Below, piece by piece: positions 9,572 through 17,720 of a stretch of DNA of 64,000 nt. Positions within the stretch are counted from its first letter, which is position 1, and every line of letters begins with the position of its first letter. Location: contig JBLMZI010000012.1 of assembly GCA_050258755.1 (NCBI GenBank), forward strand, positions 43,894-107,893, given 5' to 3'. The translations under genes and the position numbers were made by a program. The notes below the pieces were generated by a model. That model ran no database searches. It was not told the origin of the DNA and worked only from the letters and a program-made list of their open reading frames with translations. This DNA comes from JBLMZI01 sp050258755. GTDB taxonomy: Bacteria; Bacillota; Syntrophomonadia; Syntrophomonadales; DTU052.

Positions 9572-10712
9572 TGACCACGATTTCGGGCCGATTCCCGGTC
9601 CGAATCGGCGGCCCCCAGGTGCCGTATCCGCACGAAACAATGGCGTGAAACGCCCCATTCCGATACATCCCCCAGTCCTGTTCAAAGATCCGCTGAGTCA
9701 TGAAACCATTGGGAAACAACTGCCCCCGATGCGTATGCCCGGACAACTGGAGATCCACTCCGGCCGCTGCCGCTTCGGCGAAACGGGCGGGTTTATGGTC
9801 CATAATCAGGATTGGCTGAGAGCAATCCACGTTCTTTAAAATCTCGTTCAGTGGGACCCGGTTCGGCTTGCCGGTCATCTGCTCGCGGGTGGAATCATCC
9901 CGCCCGGCGACCACGATCCCGCCGGCGATTGTCACCGCCTGATCGCGCAGTAGGGTGACGCCGGCTTCGGCAAGATAATGCTGGATCGCGTCAATGTGGC
10001 CGCTGTAATATTCGTGGTTGCCCAGGCTGGCAAAGCTTCCGTACCGGCTTTTAATCCGCTGAAAATTATCGGCCATATTTTGTTCAACAAACGGTTTCAC
10101 ACTCTCGTCGATCAGGTCACCGGGGAACAGGACCAGATCCGGGTGTTCTTCATTGATCATGTTCACCAGCCGGGTCAGCATGCCATTATGAACGATCAGC
10201 CCCAGATGGATGTCGGAGACCATAACGACCCGCATCGACTGCATCGAGCCGGCCGGCTTGGCCACCGTGACCTCATAGCGGGTAACAATCGGATGACGGG
10301 CATTCCAAAGGCCGTACAACACGGTGCCGCCAACCAGCACCATGACTGCCACCGTGATCCATTCCGGCCGGGTGAGTGCCGCCGGCAGAACGTTTCCAGC
10401 CAGCCGGTTGATCAATCGGGCCAGGTCCAGGAAAAGCAGTACGAAAAGCAAATAGAAAAAGACGGCAAACCAGTAAGAGCCGATCACGGATAGTGTCTGG
10501 TTCAGCCAATCCGGAAACCAGGCTGATCCGAACCGTCCCACTAGGTAGGATACGGAAAGCAGCCAGAAAGTGACCCAGTAGCCCAGCCGGACCTGACCGA
10601 GCCCTGGATACAGCCGTGATAAGCCCTGATAAGCGCGCAGCCCGACATAGTAATTTAGCAGCAGGAAAAGCGCCAGGACGGATAGTAATAGGAAAAGATT
10701 GATCCATTTCAT
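9537..10712 (-). CDS. Membrane-bound metallophosphoesterase (YkuE/YaeI type)
   Basis: 391 aa. Four N-terminal hydrophobic segments (about 1-150) anchor a C-terminal calcineurin-like phosphoesterase domain. The metal motifs are visible in order: VSDIHLG, FPGDLID, LGNHEYY, and the pair MDHKP and LSGHTHRGQ. This family hydrolyses phosphodiesters or phospholipid pyrophosphates at the membrane (UDP-2,3-diacylglucosamine hydrolase-like or broad-specificity enzymes). The substrate here is unknown. I chose ATG at 10712 over the in-frame TTG 12 bases earlier because GAGG is too close to that TTG. Confidence 0.85.
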   Translation of the reverse strand: MKWINLFLLLSVLALFLLLNYYVGLRAYQGLSRLYPGLGQVRLGYWVTFWLLSVSYLVGRFGSAWFPDWLNQTLSVIGSYWFAVFFYLLFVLLFLDLARLINRLAGNVLPAALTRPEWITVAVMVLVGGTVLYGLWNARHPIVTRYEVTVAKPAGSMQSMRVVMVSDIHLGLIVHNGMLTRLVNMINEEHPDLVLFPGDLIDESVKPFVEQNMADNFQRIKSRYGSFASLGNHEYYSGHIDAIQHYLAEAGVTLLRDQAVTIAGGIVVAGRDDSTREQMTGKPNRVPLNEILKNVDCSQPILIMDHKPARFAEAAAAGVDLQLSGHTHRGQLFPNGFMTQRIFEQDWGMYRNGAFHAIVSCGYGTWGPPIRTGNRPEIVVITIRFAVPEKS

Positions 10713-10843
10713 GGTTTTTCTCAACCTCGCAGTAGACTCATTTCAAGTTTGTATTCAGTGACACACCGCTATTATGCCCTTTCTAGCCTTGAGCCGCAAG
10801 GGACCGGACTATCCCGGGGTGCCTGGCCGGGGAGCCATAGGAT

Positions 10844-10872
10844 TTGTGGGCGGAAAGGCGGTCGGGTATAAT
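10844..10872 (+). promoter_or_regulatory. SigmaA-type promoter for ygiQ-like gene
   Basis: TTGTGG, a 17-base spacer and TATAAT, about 80 bases upstream of the radical SAM gene start. Confidence 0.6.
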
Positions 10873-10952
10873 CAACTCACCGGACAACAAGCGCAAAAGC
10901 GAGCGTGAATGCCGGGGTTGAACAGGATTGACCGGGTCAAGGAGAACAGCGG

Positions 10953-12866
10953 ATGAAATCAAGCCAAAACATGTTTTTACCAATAAATCGAAAAGATCTT
11001 GCTGCGCGGGGCTGGGATCAAGCAGACATCATTCTGGTTTCCGGGGATGCCTATGTCGATCACCCGTCGTTTGGCGCCGCTATTTTGGGCCGTTTTCTGG
11101 AAAGCAAAGGGTTCCGGGTGGGGATTATTGCCCAGCCGGACTGGCGCGGAACCCAGGATTTTATGGCCCTTGGGCAGCCCAAACTTTTTTTCGGGGTGAC
11201 CGCCGGCAACCTGGACAGCATGCTGAACCATTATACCGCGGATAAAAAGCGGCGCCGCGAGGATGCTTATTCACCGGGCGGCAGTTCCGGCTGCCGGCCG
11301 GATCGGGCCGCGATCGTGTACACCAACCGAATCCGGGAATGTTTCCCTGGTGTACCGGTGGTGCTTGGCGGCATTGAAGCCAGTATGCGCCGATTAGCCC
11401 ATTACGATTACTGGAGCGACAGCGTTCGGCGCTCGGTTTTGCTTGACGCCAAAGCCGATCTGCTGGTTTACGGCATGGGGGAATACGTGCTGGCGGAGAT
11501 CGCCGACATTCTGGCGTCCGGAAAGCCGTTGTCGGCCGCGCATGGCCTGCGCGGCACCGTTTACGCCGCGGCCCAGCTTCCCGAGGAGGAAGAGGCCGTT
11601 GTCCTGCCAGCTTATGATCAGGTCCGGGATGATCCGGCCGCTTTTACCGAGAGCTATCGCTTGATTTACCGGGAAAGCAACCCATACTCGGCTCGGCCGC
11701 TGGCACAGGCCGCGGGGAGCCGGTGGGTGATCCAGAACCCGCCGGCGTTTCCGCTGGCACCGGAACAGCTTGACGCGGTATACGAGCTTCCTTACCTTCG
11801 AAAAGCGCACCCGAGTTACCCGGAGGGCGTGCCGGCCCTGCGGACAGTGCTCAACTCCGTGACTTCGCACCGAGGCTGCTTCGGCGGCTGCACGTTCTGC
11901 ACCCTGGCCTTGCACCAGGGACGGTTTATTCAGACCCGCACTGTGAACAGCATCGTCCGGGAAGTTGAAACCATCGCCCGGCAGACGGGCTTTGACGGCA
12001 CCATTACCGATATCGGCGGGCCAACCGCAAACATGTTCGGAATGAAGGGGAAAAAAATCGAGCGCTGCCAGCAGTGCCGCCGGACCAGCTGCTTGTCACC
12101 CGATGTCTGCAATAACCTGAATGTGTCACATACCCATTCGGTAAAACTGCTGCGGGCAGCGCGCCAGGTGCCGGGCGTCAAGCATGTCTTTATTCAATCC
12201 GGGCTGCGGCATGATCTGATGATGGCCGATTCAAAAGACGAATACCTGGAGGAACTGTGCCGGCACCATGTCAGCGGGCAGATGAAGCTCGCGGTGGAGC
12301 ACGTATCGCCCGGTGTGACCCGGGTCATGGGAAAACCGGGCCCGGAGACTTTTCTGGCTTTTGCCGGGCGGTTCGACCGGATCAATCAGAAGCTAAAAAA
12401 ACAGCAGTATATCGTTTCGTATTTCATGTCCGCACATCCGGGCTGCGGGGTGCGGGAGACGATTGAGCTGGCCGAGTTTATCCGCGATCATCTCGGCTAT
12501 AGTCCGGAACAGGTGCAAAACTTTACACCAACCCCCATGTCACTGGCGACCTGTATATACCACACCGGTATTCATCCACTGACCGGCGAGAAAATATATG
12601 TGCCGAGATCGGCCAAAGAACGATCCCTACAGCGGGCGGTGATTCAGCACCGGAATCCGGATAACCGGGAGTTGGTGCTGGAAGCTTTAAGCGCATACGG
12701 ACGGCGCGACTTGATCGGCCACCACCCCAAATGCCTGATTCGCCCGAGCGAAGAGCGTTCCGGAACCCGGTCCGGACCGGGCGGCGGGGATCGGCGGAAA
12801 ACAAGGGGAACGAATCCTGGGCCAAAAGGGAATACAAAGCCGGGCGGAAAGGGAAAATCAAAATAG
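10953..12866 (+). CDS. YgiQ family radical SAM protein
   Basis: 637 aa. The N-terminal domain begins with the family signature DIILVSGDAYVDHPSFG. The radical SAM cluster motif CFGGCTFCTLALHQG sits near residue 310. A further cysteine-rich stretch (CQQCRRTSCLSPDVC) about 60 residues later fits the family. The tail is a low-complexity Gly/Arg/Lys region typical of YgiQ proteins. The enzymatic reaction of the family is not established as far as I know. The start is supported by AAGGAGA 9 bases upstream and a promoter just before. It is followed by the tRNA cluster. Confidence 0.88.
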   Translation: MKSSQNMFLPINRKDLAARGWDQADIILVSGDAYVDHPSFGAAILGRFLESKGFRVGIIAQPDWRGTQDFMALGQPKLFFGVTAGNLDSMLNHYTADKKRRREDAYSPGGSSGCRPDRAAIVYTNRIRECFPGVPVVLGGIEASMRRLAHYDYWSDSVRRSVLLDAKADLLVYGMGEYVLAEIADILASGKPLSAAHGLRGTVYAAAQLPEEEEAVVLPAYDQVRDDPAAFTESYRLIYRESNPYSARPLAQAAGSRWVIQNPPAFPLAPEQLDAVYELPYLRKAHPSYPEGVPALRTVLNSVTSHRGCFGGCTFCTLALHQGRFIQTRTVNSIVREVETIARQTGFDGTITDIGGPTANMFGMKGKKIERCQQCRRTSCLSPDVCNNLNVSHTHSVKLLRAARQVPGVKHVFIQSGLRHDLMMADSKDEYLEELCRHHVSGQMKLAVEHVSPGVTRVMGKPGPETFLAFAGRFDRINQKLKKQQYIVSYFMSAHPGCGVRETIELAEFIRDHLGYSPEQVQNFTPTPMSLATCIYHTGIHPLTGEKIYVPRSAKERSLQRAVIQHRNPDNRELVLEALSAYGRRDLIGHHPKCLIRPSEERSGTRSGPGGGDRRKTRGTNPGPKGNTKPGGKGKSK

Positions 12867-12909
12867 CTCTTCCAACCTGGCTGATCGATTGGGTTTCCAG
12901 GGTTTTGCC

Positions 12910-12937
12910 TTGACAGCTTCCTTTATAGCCTGATAAT
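12910..12937 (+). promoter_or_regulatory. Candidate upstream promoter of tRNA cluster
   Basis: TTGACA, a 16-base spacer and GATAAT. It may be an additional start for the tRNA transcript, upstream of the stronger promoter at 12983. Confidence 0.4.
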
Positions 12938-12982
12938 ATTTTACTTTGGACGGCCGGTTTCGGCTGAACCCTCGAATGTCGG

Positions 12983-13011
12983 TTGAACTGCGGTATTTCG
13001 TAGTGTATAAT
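12983..13011 (+). promoter_or_regulatory. Promoter of tRNA cluster
   Basis: TTGAAC, a 17-base spacer and TATAAT, ending 17 bases before the first tRNA. Confidence 0.75.
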
Positions 13012-13027
13012 ATTGAAGCGGTTAGAT

Positions 13028-13101
13028 GCGGGTGTAGCTCAATGGCAGAGCTCCAGCCTTCCAAGCTGATTGCGTGGGTTCGATTCCCATCACCCGCTCC
13101 A
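13028..13101 (+). tRNA. tRNA-Gly (anticodon TCC)
   Basis: Acceptor GCGGGTG pairs with CACCCGC, the anticodon loop is CTTCCAA, the T-loop is GTTCGATTC, and CCA is encoded. Confidence 0.96.
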
Positions 13102-13106
13102 ATATT

Positions 13107-13183
13107 GTCCCTGTAGCTCAGCCGGACAGAGCAACGGCCTTCTAAGCCGTGGGTCGGGGGTTCGAATCCCTCCGGGGACGCCA
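13107..13183 (+). tRNA. tRNA-Arg (anticodon TCT)
   Basis: Acceptor GTCCCTG pairs with CGGGGAC. The anticodon stem is ACGGC/GCCGT around CTTCTAA. CCA is encoded. Confidence 0.96.
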
Positions 13184-13187
13184 ATAT

Positions 13188-13265
13188 GGTGGGCGTAGCT
13201 CAGTTGGATAGAGCACCAGATTGTGGCTCTGGGGGTCGTGGGTTCAAGCCCCATCGCTCACCCCA
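13188..13265 (+). tRNA. tRNA-His (anticodon GTG)
   Basis: It has the extra 5' G (G-1) opposite discriminator C. The anticodon stem CCAGA/TCTGG encloses TTGTGGC. CCA is encoded. Confidence 0.96.
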
Positions 13266-13273
13266 AATTCAAA

Positions 13274-13303
13274 TTGACATGAGGTTTTGCCTCGTTATAT
13301 GAT
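13274..13303 (+). promoter_or_regulatory. Internal promoter for Gln-Gln-Lys tRNAs
   Basis: TTGACA, an 18-base spacer and TATGAT in the 60-base gap between tRNA-His and the first tRNA-Gln. Confidence 0.6.
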
Positions 13304-13325
13304 ATTTAGCGTTGGGAAATCGCGC

Positions 13326-13400
13326 GGGGGTGTAGCCAAACGGCAAGGCAACGGACTCTGACTCCGTCATCTGTTGGTTCGAATCCAGCCACCCCTGCCA
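13326..13400 (+). tRNA. tRNA-Gln (anticodon CTG)
   Basis: Acceptor GGGGGTG pairs with CACCCCT. The anticodon stem ACGGA/TCCGT encloses CTCTGAC. CCA is encoded. The last base pair is G-U. Confidence 0.95.
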
Positions 13401-13435
13401 AATTATTGAGGGTTCGGACGACATTCATAACGCGG

Positions 13436-13510
13436 TGGGGTGTCGCCAAGCGGTAAGGCACCAGACTTTGACTCTGGCATGCGTTGGTTCGAATCCAGCC
13501 ACCCCAGCCA
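13436..13510 (+). tRNA. tRNA-Gln (anticodon TTG)
   Basis: Acceptor TGGGGTG pairs with CACCCCA. The anticodon stem CCAGA/TCTGG encloses CTTTGAC. CCA is encoded. It is very similar to the preceding tRNA-Gln and probably arose by duplication. Confidence 0.96.
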
Positions 13511-13531
13511 TCTTTGGAAACAGAATTGTGT

Positions 13532-13607
13532 GGGCCATTAGCTCAGCCGGTAGAGCACCTGACTTTTAATCAGGGTGTCGTTGGTTCGAGTCCAACATGG
13601 CTCACCA
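13532..13607 (+). tRNA. tRNA-Lys (anticodon TTT)
   Basis: Acceptor GGGCCAT pairs with ATGGCTC. The anticodon stem CTGAC encloses TTTTAAT. CCA is encoded. It is the last tRNA of the cluster. Confidence 0.96.
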
Positions 13608-13616
13608 GTCATTCAT

Positions 13617-13652
13617 AAAAAAGGACCGTCATTGCTTGACGGTCCTTTTTTT
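13617..13652 (+). terminator. Terminator of tRNA cluster
   Basis: Hairpin AAGGACCGTC / GACGGTCCTT followed by a run of T, 10 bases after tRNA-Lys. Confidence 0.9.
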
Positions 13653-13885
13653 ATGCTCTTCCGGCGCTGTGTTTGCACCGGGTATTTCACAGAACCTTGC
13701 CGATCTGAACGGATCGGTTATTTTTATGTCCGGAATTTTCGAAAGAGGAAGGAAAATGGCGGAAAAGAGGGAATCAAATATACACCAATATATGCATGAT
13801 CTTGAATCGCTTCAACCATAACGACTGCATGTTTTGAACCAGCGGGGCGGCTTTGAGCGCAATAATGATCTTTTGGAGGGAACAG

Positions 13886-14500
13886 ATGGGCAGCGGTCAA
13901 TTGTTTCAAGGGGTTTATTCGGCGGATAAGTATCAATCGGGAAATCCGATCGCACGCGCGATGGTCAACCATTTCCTCGCTTCGGTTTCGGACTTTGCCA
14001 GGCGAACCGGCGCGTCCCGGGTCCATGAAATCGGCTGCGGCGAGGGGCAGATCTGCGGAATCCTCGCCAATCAGGGTTTTACAGTTAGAGGCTGCGACTT
14101 GTCGGAAGCCTCGCTGGCGGTTGCCCGGTCCGAAGTTGAGCGGAGCAATCTGAATATTGAACTCAAATGTGCCAGCATCTACGAATTGGATCCAGCCATT
14201 GATGCGGAAGAGCTCATAATTTGCTGTGAAGTTCTGGAACATCTTGAGGAACCGGATAAGGCACTGCAGAAGCTTCGCCAAATCGCCAAACCGTATTTGA
14301 TTGTCAGCGTTCCGAACGAACCGCTGTGGCGGATTCTGAACATGGCCAGAGGGAAATACCTTCGGGATTTCGGCAACACCCCGGACCATATTCAGCACTG
14401 GTCCCGGGGGGCGTTTATTCGGTTAGTAGAGCAATATGCGGATGTTCTTGCGGTGAAAAACCCGATCCCGTGGACGGTTTTACTCTGTAAGGTTCGATAA
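13886..14500 (+). CDS. SAM-dependent methyltransferase
   Basis: 204 aa from ATG behind TTTGGAGGG. Class I methyltransferase fold: motif I EIGCGEGQICG near residue 52, an acidic residue ending strand 2 (CDLSEASL), and motif CCEVLEHLEEP (methyltransferase_11/23 type). It lies directly before a family-2 glycosyltransferase and a flippase, so a role in modifying a surface glycan or its lipid carrier is inferred. The substrate is not evident. Confidence 0.8.
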   Translation: MGSGQLFQGVYSADKYQSGNPIARAMVNHFLASVSDFARRTGASRVHEIGCGEGQICGILANQGFTVRGCDLSEASLAVARSEVERSNLNIELKCASIYELDPAIDAEELIICCEVLEHLEEPDKALQKLRQIAKPYLIVSVPNEPLWRILNMARGKYLRDFGNTPDHIQHWSRGAFIRLVEQYADVLAVKNPIPWTVLLCKVR

Positions 14501-14549
14501 ACGATTTGCCGCCTGAGTGCGGTAGTGTCGGGAAGGAGATGACTGTTTA

Positions 14550-15491
14550 ATGAGACTCCTTGTTGCGATTCCCTGTCTGAATGAGGAAGACTCTATTCAA
14601 AATGTGATTGAACGGATTCCCCGGCAAATTGACAGCGTTGATTCAATTTCGGTGCTGGTGATTGACGACGGGTCAACCGATGCCACCGTGGAGGTTGCCA
14701 AGCGATCGGGAGCGGCGGTCATTCAGCATTACACCAACTACGGTGTCGGTTATGCTTTCAACTCGGCGCTGAATTATGCGATTGAAAAAGGGTACGACAT
14801 TATGGTGAATATTGACGGGGACGGGCAGTTTGATCCGGCGGACATTCCGAGGCTGGTCCAGCCAATCGTTGATAAAATGGCCGATTTTGTCACTGGCTCA
14901 CGCTTCTTTGACCGCGGGCCAATCGAAAACATGTCCAAGGTTAAGCTGTATGGGAACTATGCCATGTCTTACCTGATCGGAAGGCTTTGTCAGCAGAAGT
15001 TCAAAGATGTTTCGTGCGGTTTTCGGGCGTATTCCCGGGAGACACTGTTAAACCTGAATTTACATGCTCACTTTACCTACACGCAGGAGACCTTTTTGGA
15101 TCTGTCGTCCAAAAGCATTCGCATCGTCGAAGTGCCGATCCAGGTCAAGTACTTCAAAGACCGGCAGTCCAGGGTGGCGAGAAGCATCTGGGACTACTTC
15201 AAAAAGACTTCTTCAATTATCCTGACTGTATACCGGGATTACTACCCGATGCGGTTTTTTGGAAATCTTTCCGCCTTGTCAGGATTGATCGCCTTATTAT
15301 TCGGGCTGCTGTTCTTCTGGCACTTTTATAACACCGGGCAATTCAGCGGGTACTTGTTTGCCGGCTTTCTTTCCGGGTTTTTTATCGTGCTGTCCCTGGT
15401 TTTTGCGCTGAGTGCCGTTGCTATGGACATGCTGGTGCGCATCCGGAAAAACCAGGAAAAGATGCTGTATCTGATCAAGAAAAAGGGCTGA
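14550..15491 (+). CDS. Membrane-anchored family-2 glycosyltransferase
   Basis: 313 aa. The GT2 core (DPMS/ArnC-like) shows IPCLNEEDSI, VIDDGSTDAT and the metal-binding NIDGDGQFDP. Two C-terminal membrane helices (about 235-260 and 265-300) match polyprenyl-phosphate sugar transferases. It therefore probably transfers a sugar from a nucleotide donor to undecaprenyl phosphate at the cytoplasmic face. It is 49 bases after the methyltransferase and 51 before the flippase, in a likely three-gene operon. GGAAGGAG precedes the start. Confidence 0.86.
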   Translation: MRLLVAIPCLNEEDSIQNVIERIPRQIDSVDSISVLVIDDGSTDATVEVAKRSGAAVIQHYTNYGVGYAFNSALNYAIEKGYDIMVNIDGDGQFDPADIPRLVQPIVDKMADFVTGSRFFDRGPIENMSKVKLYGNYAMSYLIGRLCQQKFKDVSCGFRAYSRETLLNLNLHAHFTYTQETFLDLSSKSIRIVEVPIQVKYFKDRQSRVARSIWDYFKKTSSIILTVYRDYYPMRFFGNLSALSGLIALLFGLLFFWHFYNTGQFSGYLFAGFLSGFFIVLSLVFALSAVAMDMLVRIRKNQEKMLYLIKKKG

Positions 15492-15542
15492 TTTTCTGAC
15501 AGGCAAACAGGGTAATAAATCGTTTCGTTTTAAGGATGAACC

Positions 15543-16847
15543 ATGAATGTGCTAAAGCGAATCAAAACGGATTCAGTCAACAGCTTTGTGGACGAAAAAT
15601 TTGCCCGGGGTGTTGCCTGGAATCTGATCAGCTTCGTGATCATGGGGATTGCCGGGGTTCTTCTGAACGTGGTGATTGCCCGGTTTTACCCGCCTGAAAC
15701 CCTTGGCGTTTTCAACATATTTTTCGCGTCATATGTCGTCATATCCCAGGCGTCGGTATTGGGGCTGCACGCATCGGTGCTGCGCCATACGACGCTTTAC
15801 GCGGCTGATCGAAAAACCTTATCGACGCTGGTTACTTCAGCGCTCGTGCTGACCGCCGCGTCTTCCGGCATTACCTGCGCAATTCTCTGGCTGGGCAGAA
15901 ATCTGCTCGGCAGCATCTTCGGCTCACCCGGTGTTTCGGTGGCCTTCACAGCTGGTATGCTCGGCATGTTCTTTTTCCCGATTAACAAGGTTCTTTTGTC
16001 TCATTTGAACGGATTGCGCCGTATGGCGTCTTTTGCCGTCGGAAATTCCTCGCGCTACCTCTTGATTATTATTGCGGTCATCTGCCTTTACGGCTTCAAA
16101 CAGCCGGGCAACACCCTAACAGCCTCATTTTCCATTGCCGAAGGCTTTCTGTTTGTCTACCTGATTGCGGCCAACTGGCGCAATTTGGGGATCGGAGACC
16201 CTGGGGACTGGGGCTTTTGGGTGAAAAAACACTTGAGTTTCGGCATCCGCGGGATGTTCGGCGGGATTTTGAACGAGCTGAACTCGCGCATCGATATTTT
16301 GGTGGCCGGATTGTTCCTGGATGTTAAAACCGTGGGGATCTACAGTTTCGCTGCGTTTATTGCCATGGGGATCAGCCAGGTGCTGAATGTTTTTCGTTCC
16401 AATTACGATCCGATTATCGCCAGACTCAGCCATGAGGGCCTTTTAGATGACCTTCACAGCATGATCAGCAAGGGCAAGATGACCGTATTGAAAGGGATGC
16501 TGGCAGTTGCGATCCTGGGGATTGGACTTTATCCCTGGATCATTCCGCGGGTTACCGGTGGAAACGAATATGATTCAAGCTGGCTGCCGTTCGCAATCCT
16601 GATGTTTGGAATTTGGATGCGCTCCGGATTTACACCCTTTGAAGGATTGCTGGTGCAAAGCGGACACCCGGCCAAACAATCAGGCCTGATTTTAAGCGTT
16701 GCCTTCGTGAGTTTGGTGGGCAATTTATGCTTCATTCCGCTCTGGGGAATGGTTGGCGGCGCGTTGGCCTCCCTTGTTTCGCAAGTGTTTTTTATTTTCA
16801 TGTTGAAGGCATTGGTCTACCGGGTATTTCACCGGAGTATGATTTAG
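15543..16847 (+). CDS. Polysaccharide flippase (Wzx/MATE-like)
   Basis: 434 aa, hydrophobic throughout with about 12 to 14 predicted membrane helices. The N-terminal pattern (GVAWNLISFVIMGIAGV) is that of polysaccharide_synt/Wzx transporters. It likely moves lipid-linked glycan across the membrane. It follows a glycosyltransferase gene, which supports a surface-polysaccharide role. ATG is preceded by AAGGATG. Confidence 0.85.
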   Translation: MNVLKRIKTDSVNSFVDEKFARGVAWNLISFVIMGIAGVLLNVVIARFYPPETLGVFNIFFASYVVISQASVLGLHASVLRHTTLYAADRKTLSTLVTSALVLTAASSGITCAILWLGRNLLGSIFGSPGVSVAFTAGMLGMFFFPINKVLLSHLNGLRRMASFAVGNSSRYLLIIIAVICLYGFKQPGNTLTASFSIAEGFLFVYLIAANWRNLGIGDPGDWGFWVKKHLSFGIRGMFGGILNELNSRIDILVAGLFLDVKTVGIYSFAAFIAMGISQVLNVFRSNYDPIIARLSHEGLLDDLHSMISKGKMTVLKGMLAVAILGIGLYPWIIPRVTGGNEYDSSWLPFAILMFGIWMRSGFTPFEGLLVQSGHPAKQSGLILSVAFVSLVGNLCFIPLWGMVGGALASLVSQVFFIFMLKALVYRVFHRSMI

Positions 16848-17166
16848 CCCGTTTTTAAACGGGGACAAGAAGCCTGGGTAAATGGAAAATGCAGTGCTTT
16901 ATGGCCTGTGAATCCAGGCGGTCCGCGCGTGAAAAGAAGCCGATTGCGCACCAAATTGGGTCAGTGCCATTCCCGGCTAACACTTGTTTTGATTAGATCG
17001 CAAAGGTTGAGCATTTTTTTTAATGTTAAATTATTGTCATTTTTCAGACAAAATGCAACAATAGACTAGGAATTTGTGGTATTTTGGACATAGTATCGTG
17101 TCGCAATCTAGGGTAAAACACTGCCAATATATATCAAACAATGCAATTATCAGGAGGTAATATTGG
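16848..17166. other. Intergenic region
   Basis: 319 bases without a gene. It turns AT-rich (16990-17160), as expected for the promoter region of the downstream DivIVA-like gene. A short inverted repeat CCCGTTT/AAACGGG at 16848-16863 lacks a T-tract. No clean promoter pair was found. Confidence 0.5.
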
Positions 17167-17670
17167 ATGGTCGACCAGGCGGTTGTCACGTTTAGACGAG
17201 CACTGTTTGGATATAAGCCTGAAGAGGTTATCCAGGAAATACAGCGGCTTCAGCAGCTTCGTATCGAGAAAGAAGCCGAATATCGAGCGCAGGTAGAGCA
17301 GGCGCACGCAGAACAAAATAAACTGCTTTCCGAACTGGGAAGTCTGCGGGAACAATTAGATGAACTGAGAAAGCGTGAACGCGGAATGCTGGATGTTCTG
17401 GCCCGCGCACAGTCCAACGCATCCTCGATTGAGGAACAGGCCCGGTCCGAAGCGATGCGGATCATTACCGACGCGAGCCGGGAAATGGAACAAAAGCAAT
17501 ACCAGCTCGCGCGGCTGCATGACCACTATTTCCGCTTCCGGCAGGATTTTGTAGAGCTTCTTCAGCGTTACTCCGCTTCCATTCCGGAAGCGGCTTCCAG
17601 CATGCTCTCGAAGAGTTTTGAGCCGGGAAATCCGGACAAGGACAAGAATAACAAGGGCGTAATGGGCTAA
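17167..17670 (+). CDS. DivIVA-like coiled-coil protein
   Basis: 167 aa, start ATG behind AGGAGG. The N-terminus (FRRALFGYKPEEVIQEIQRL) matches the DivIVA lipid-binding/dimer motif pattern F-R-GY-EV. Residues 25-110 form a long coiled coil, and the C-terminus is polar. DivIVA-family proteins localise to negatively curved membrane (poles, septa) and recruit partners. It lies 50 bases upstream of a second coiled-coil protein carrying a PTPS-like domain and probably shares its transcript, which suggests the pair may work together in envelope organisation. Confidence 0.75.
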   Translation: MVDQAVVTFRRALFGYKPEEVIQEIQRLQQLRIEKEAEYRAQVEQAHAEQNKLLSELGSLREQLDELRKRERGMLDVLARAQSNASSIEEQARSEAMRIITDASREMEQKQYQLARLHDHYFRFRQDFVELLQRYSASIPEAASSMLSKSFEPGNPDKDKNNKGVMG

Positions 17671-17720
17671 ACGCTGCGTCCGTTTAAGCGCAGCAGGCAC
17701 GAAAGTGCGGGTGATCGTTG

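Noticed and set aside
13756..13818. 20-codon frame (MAEKRES...) after the tRNA terminator
   Set aside because: A fair ribosome binding site is present but it is very short with no features; likely chance.
16848..16863. CCCGTTT/AAACGGG hairpin after the flippase gene
   Set aside because: No T-tract follows, so it was not called a terminator.
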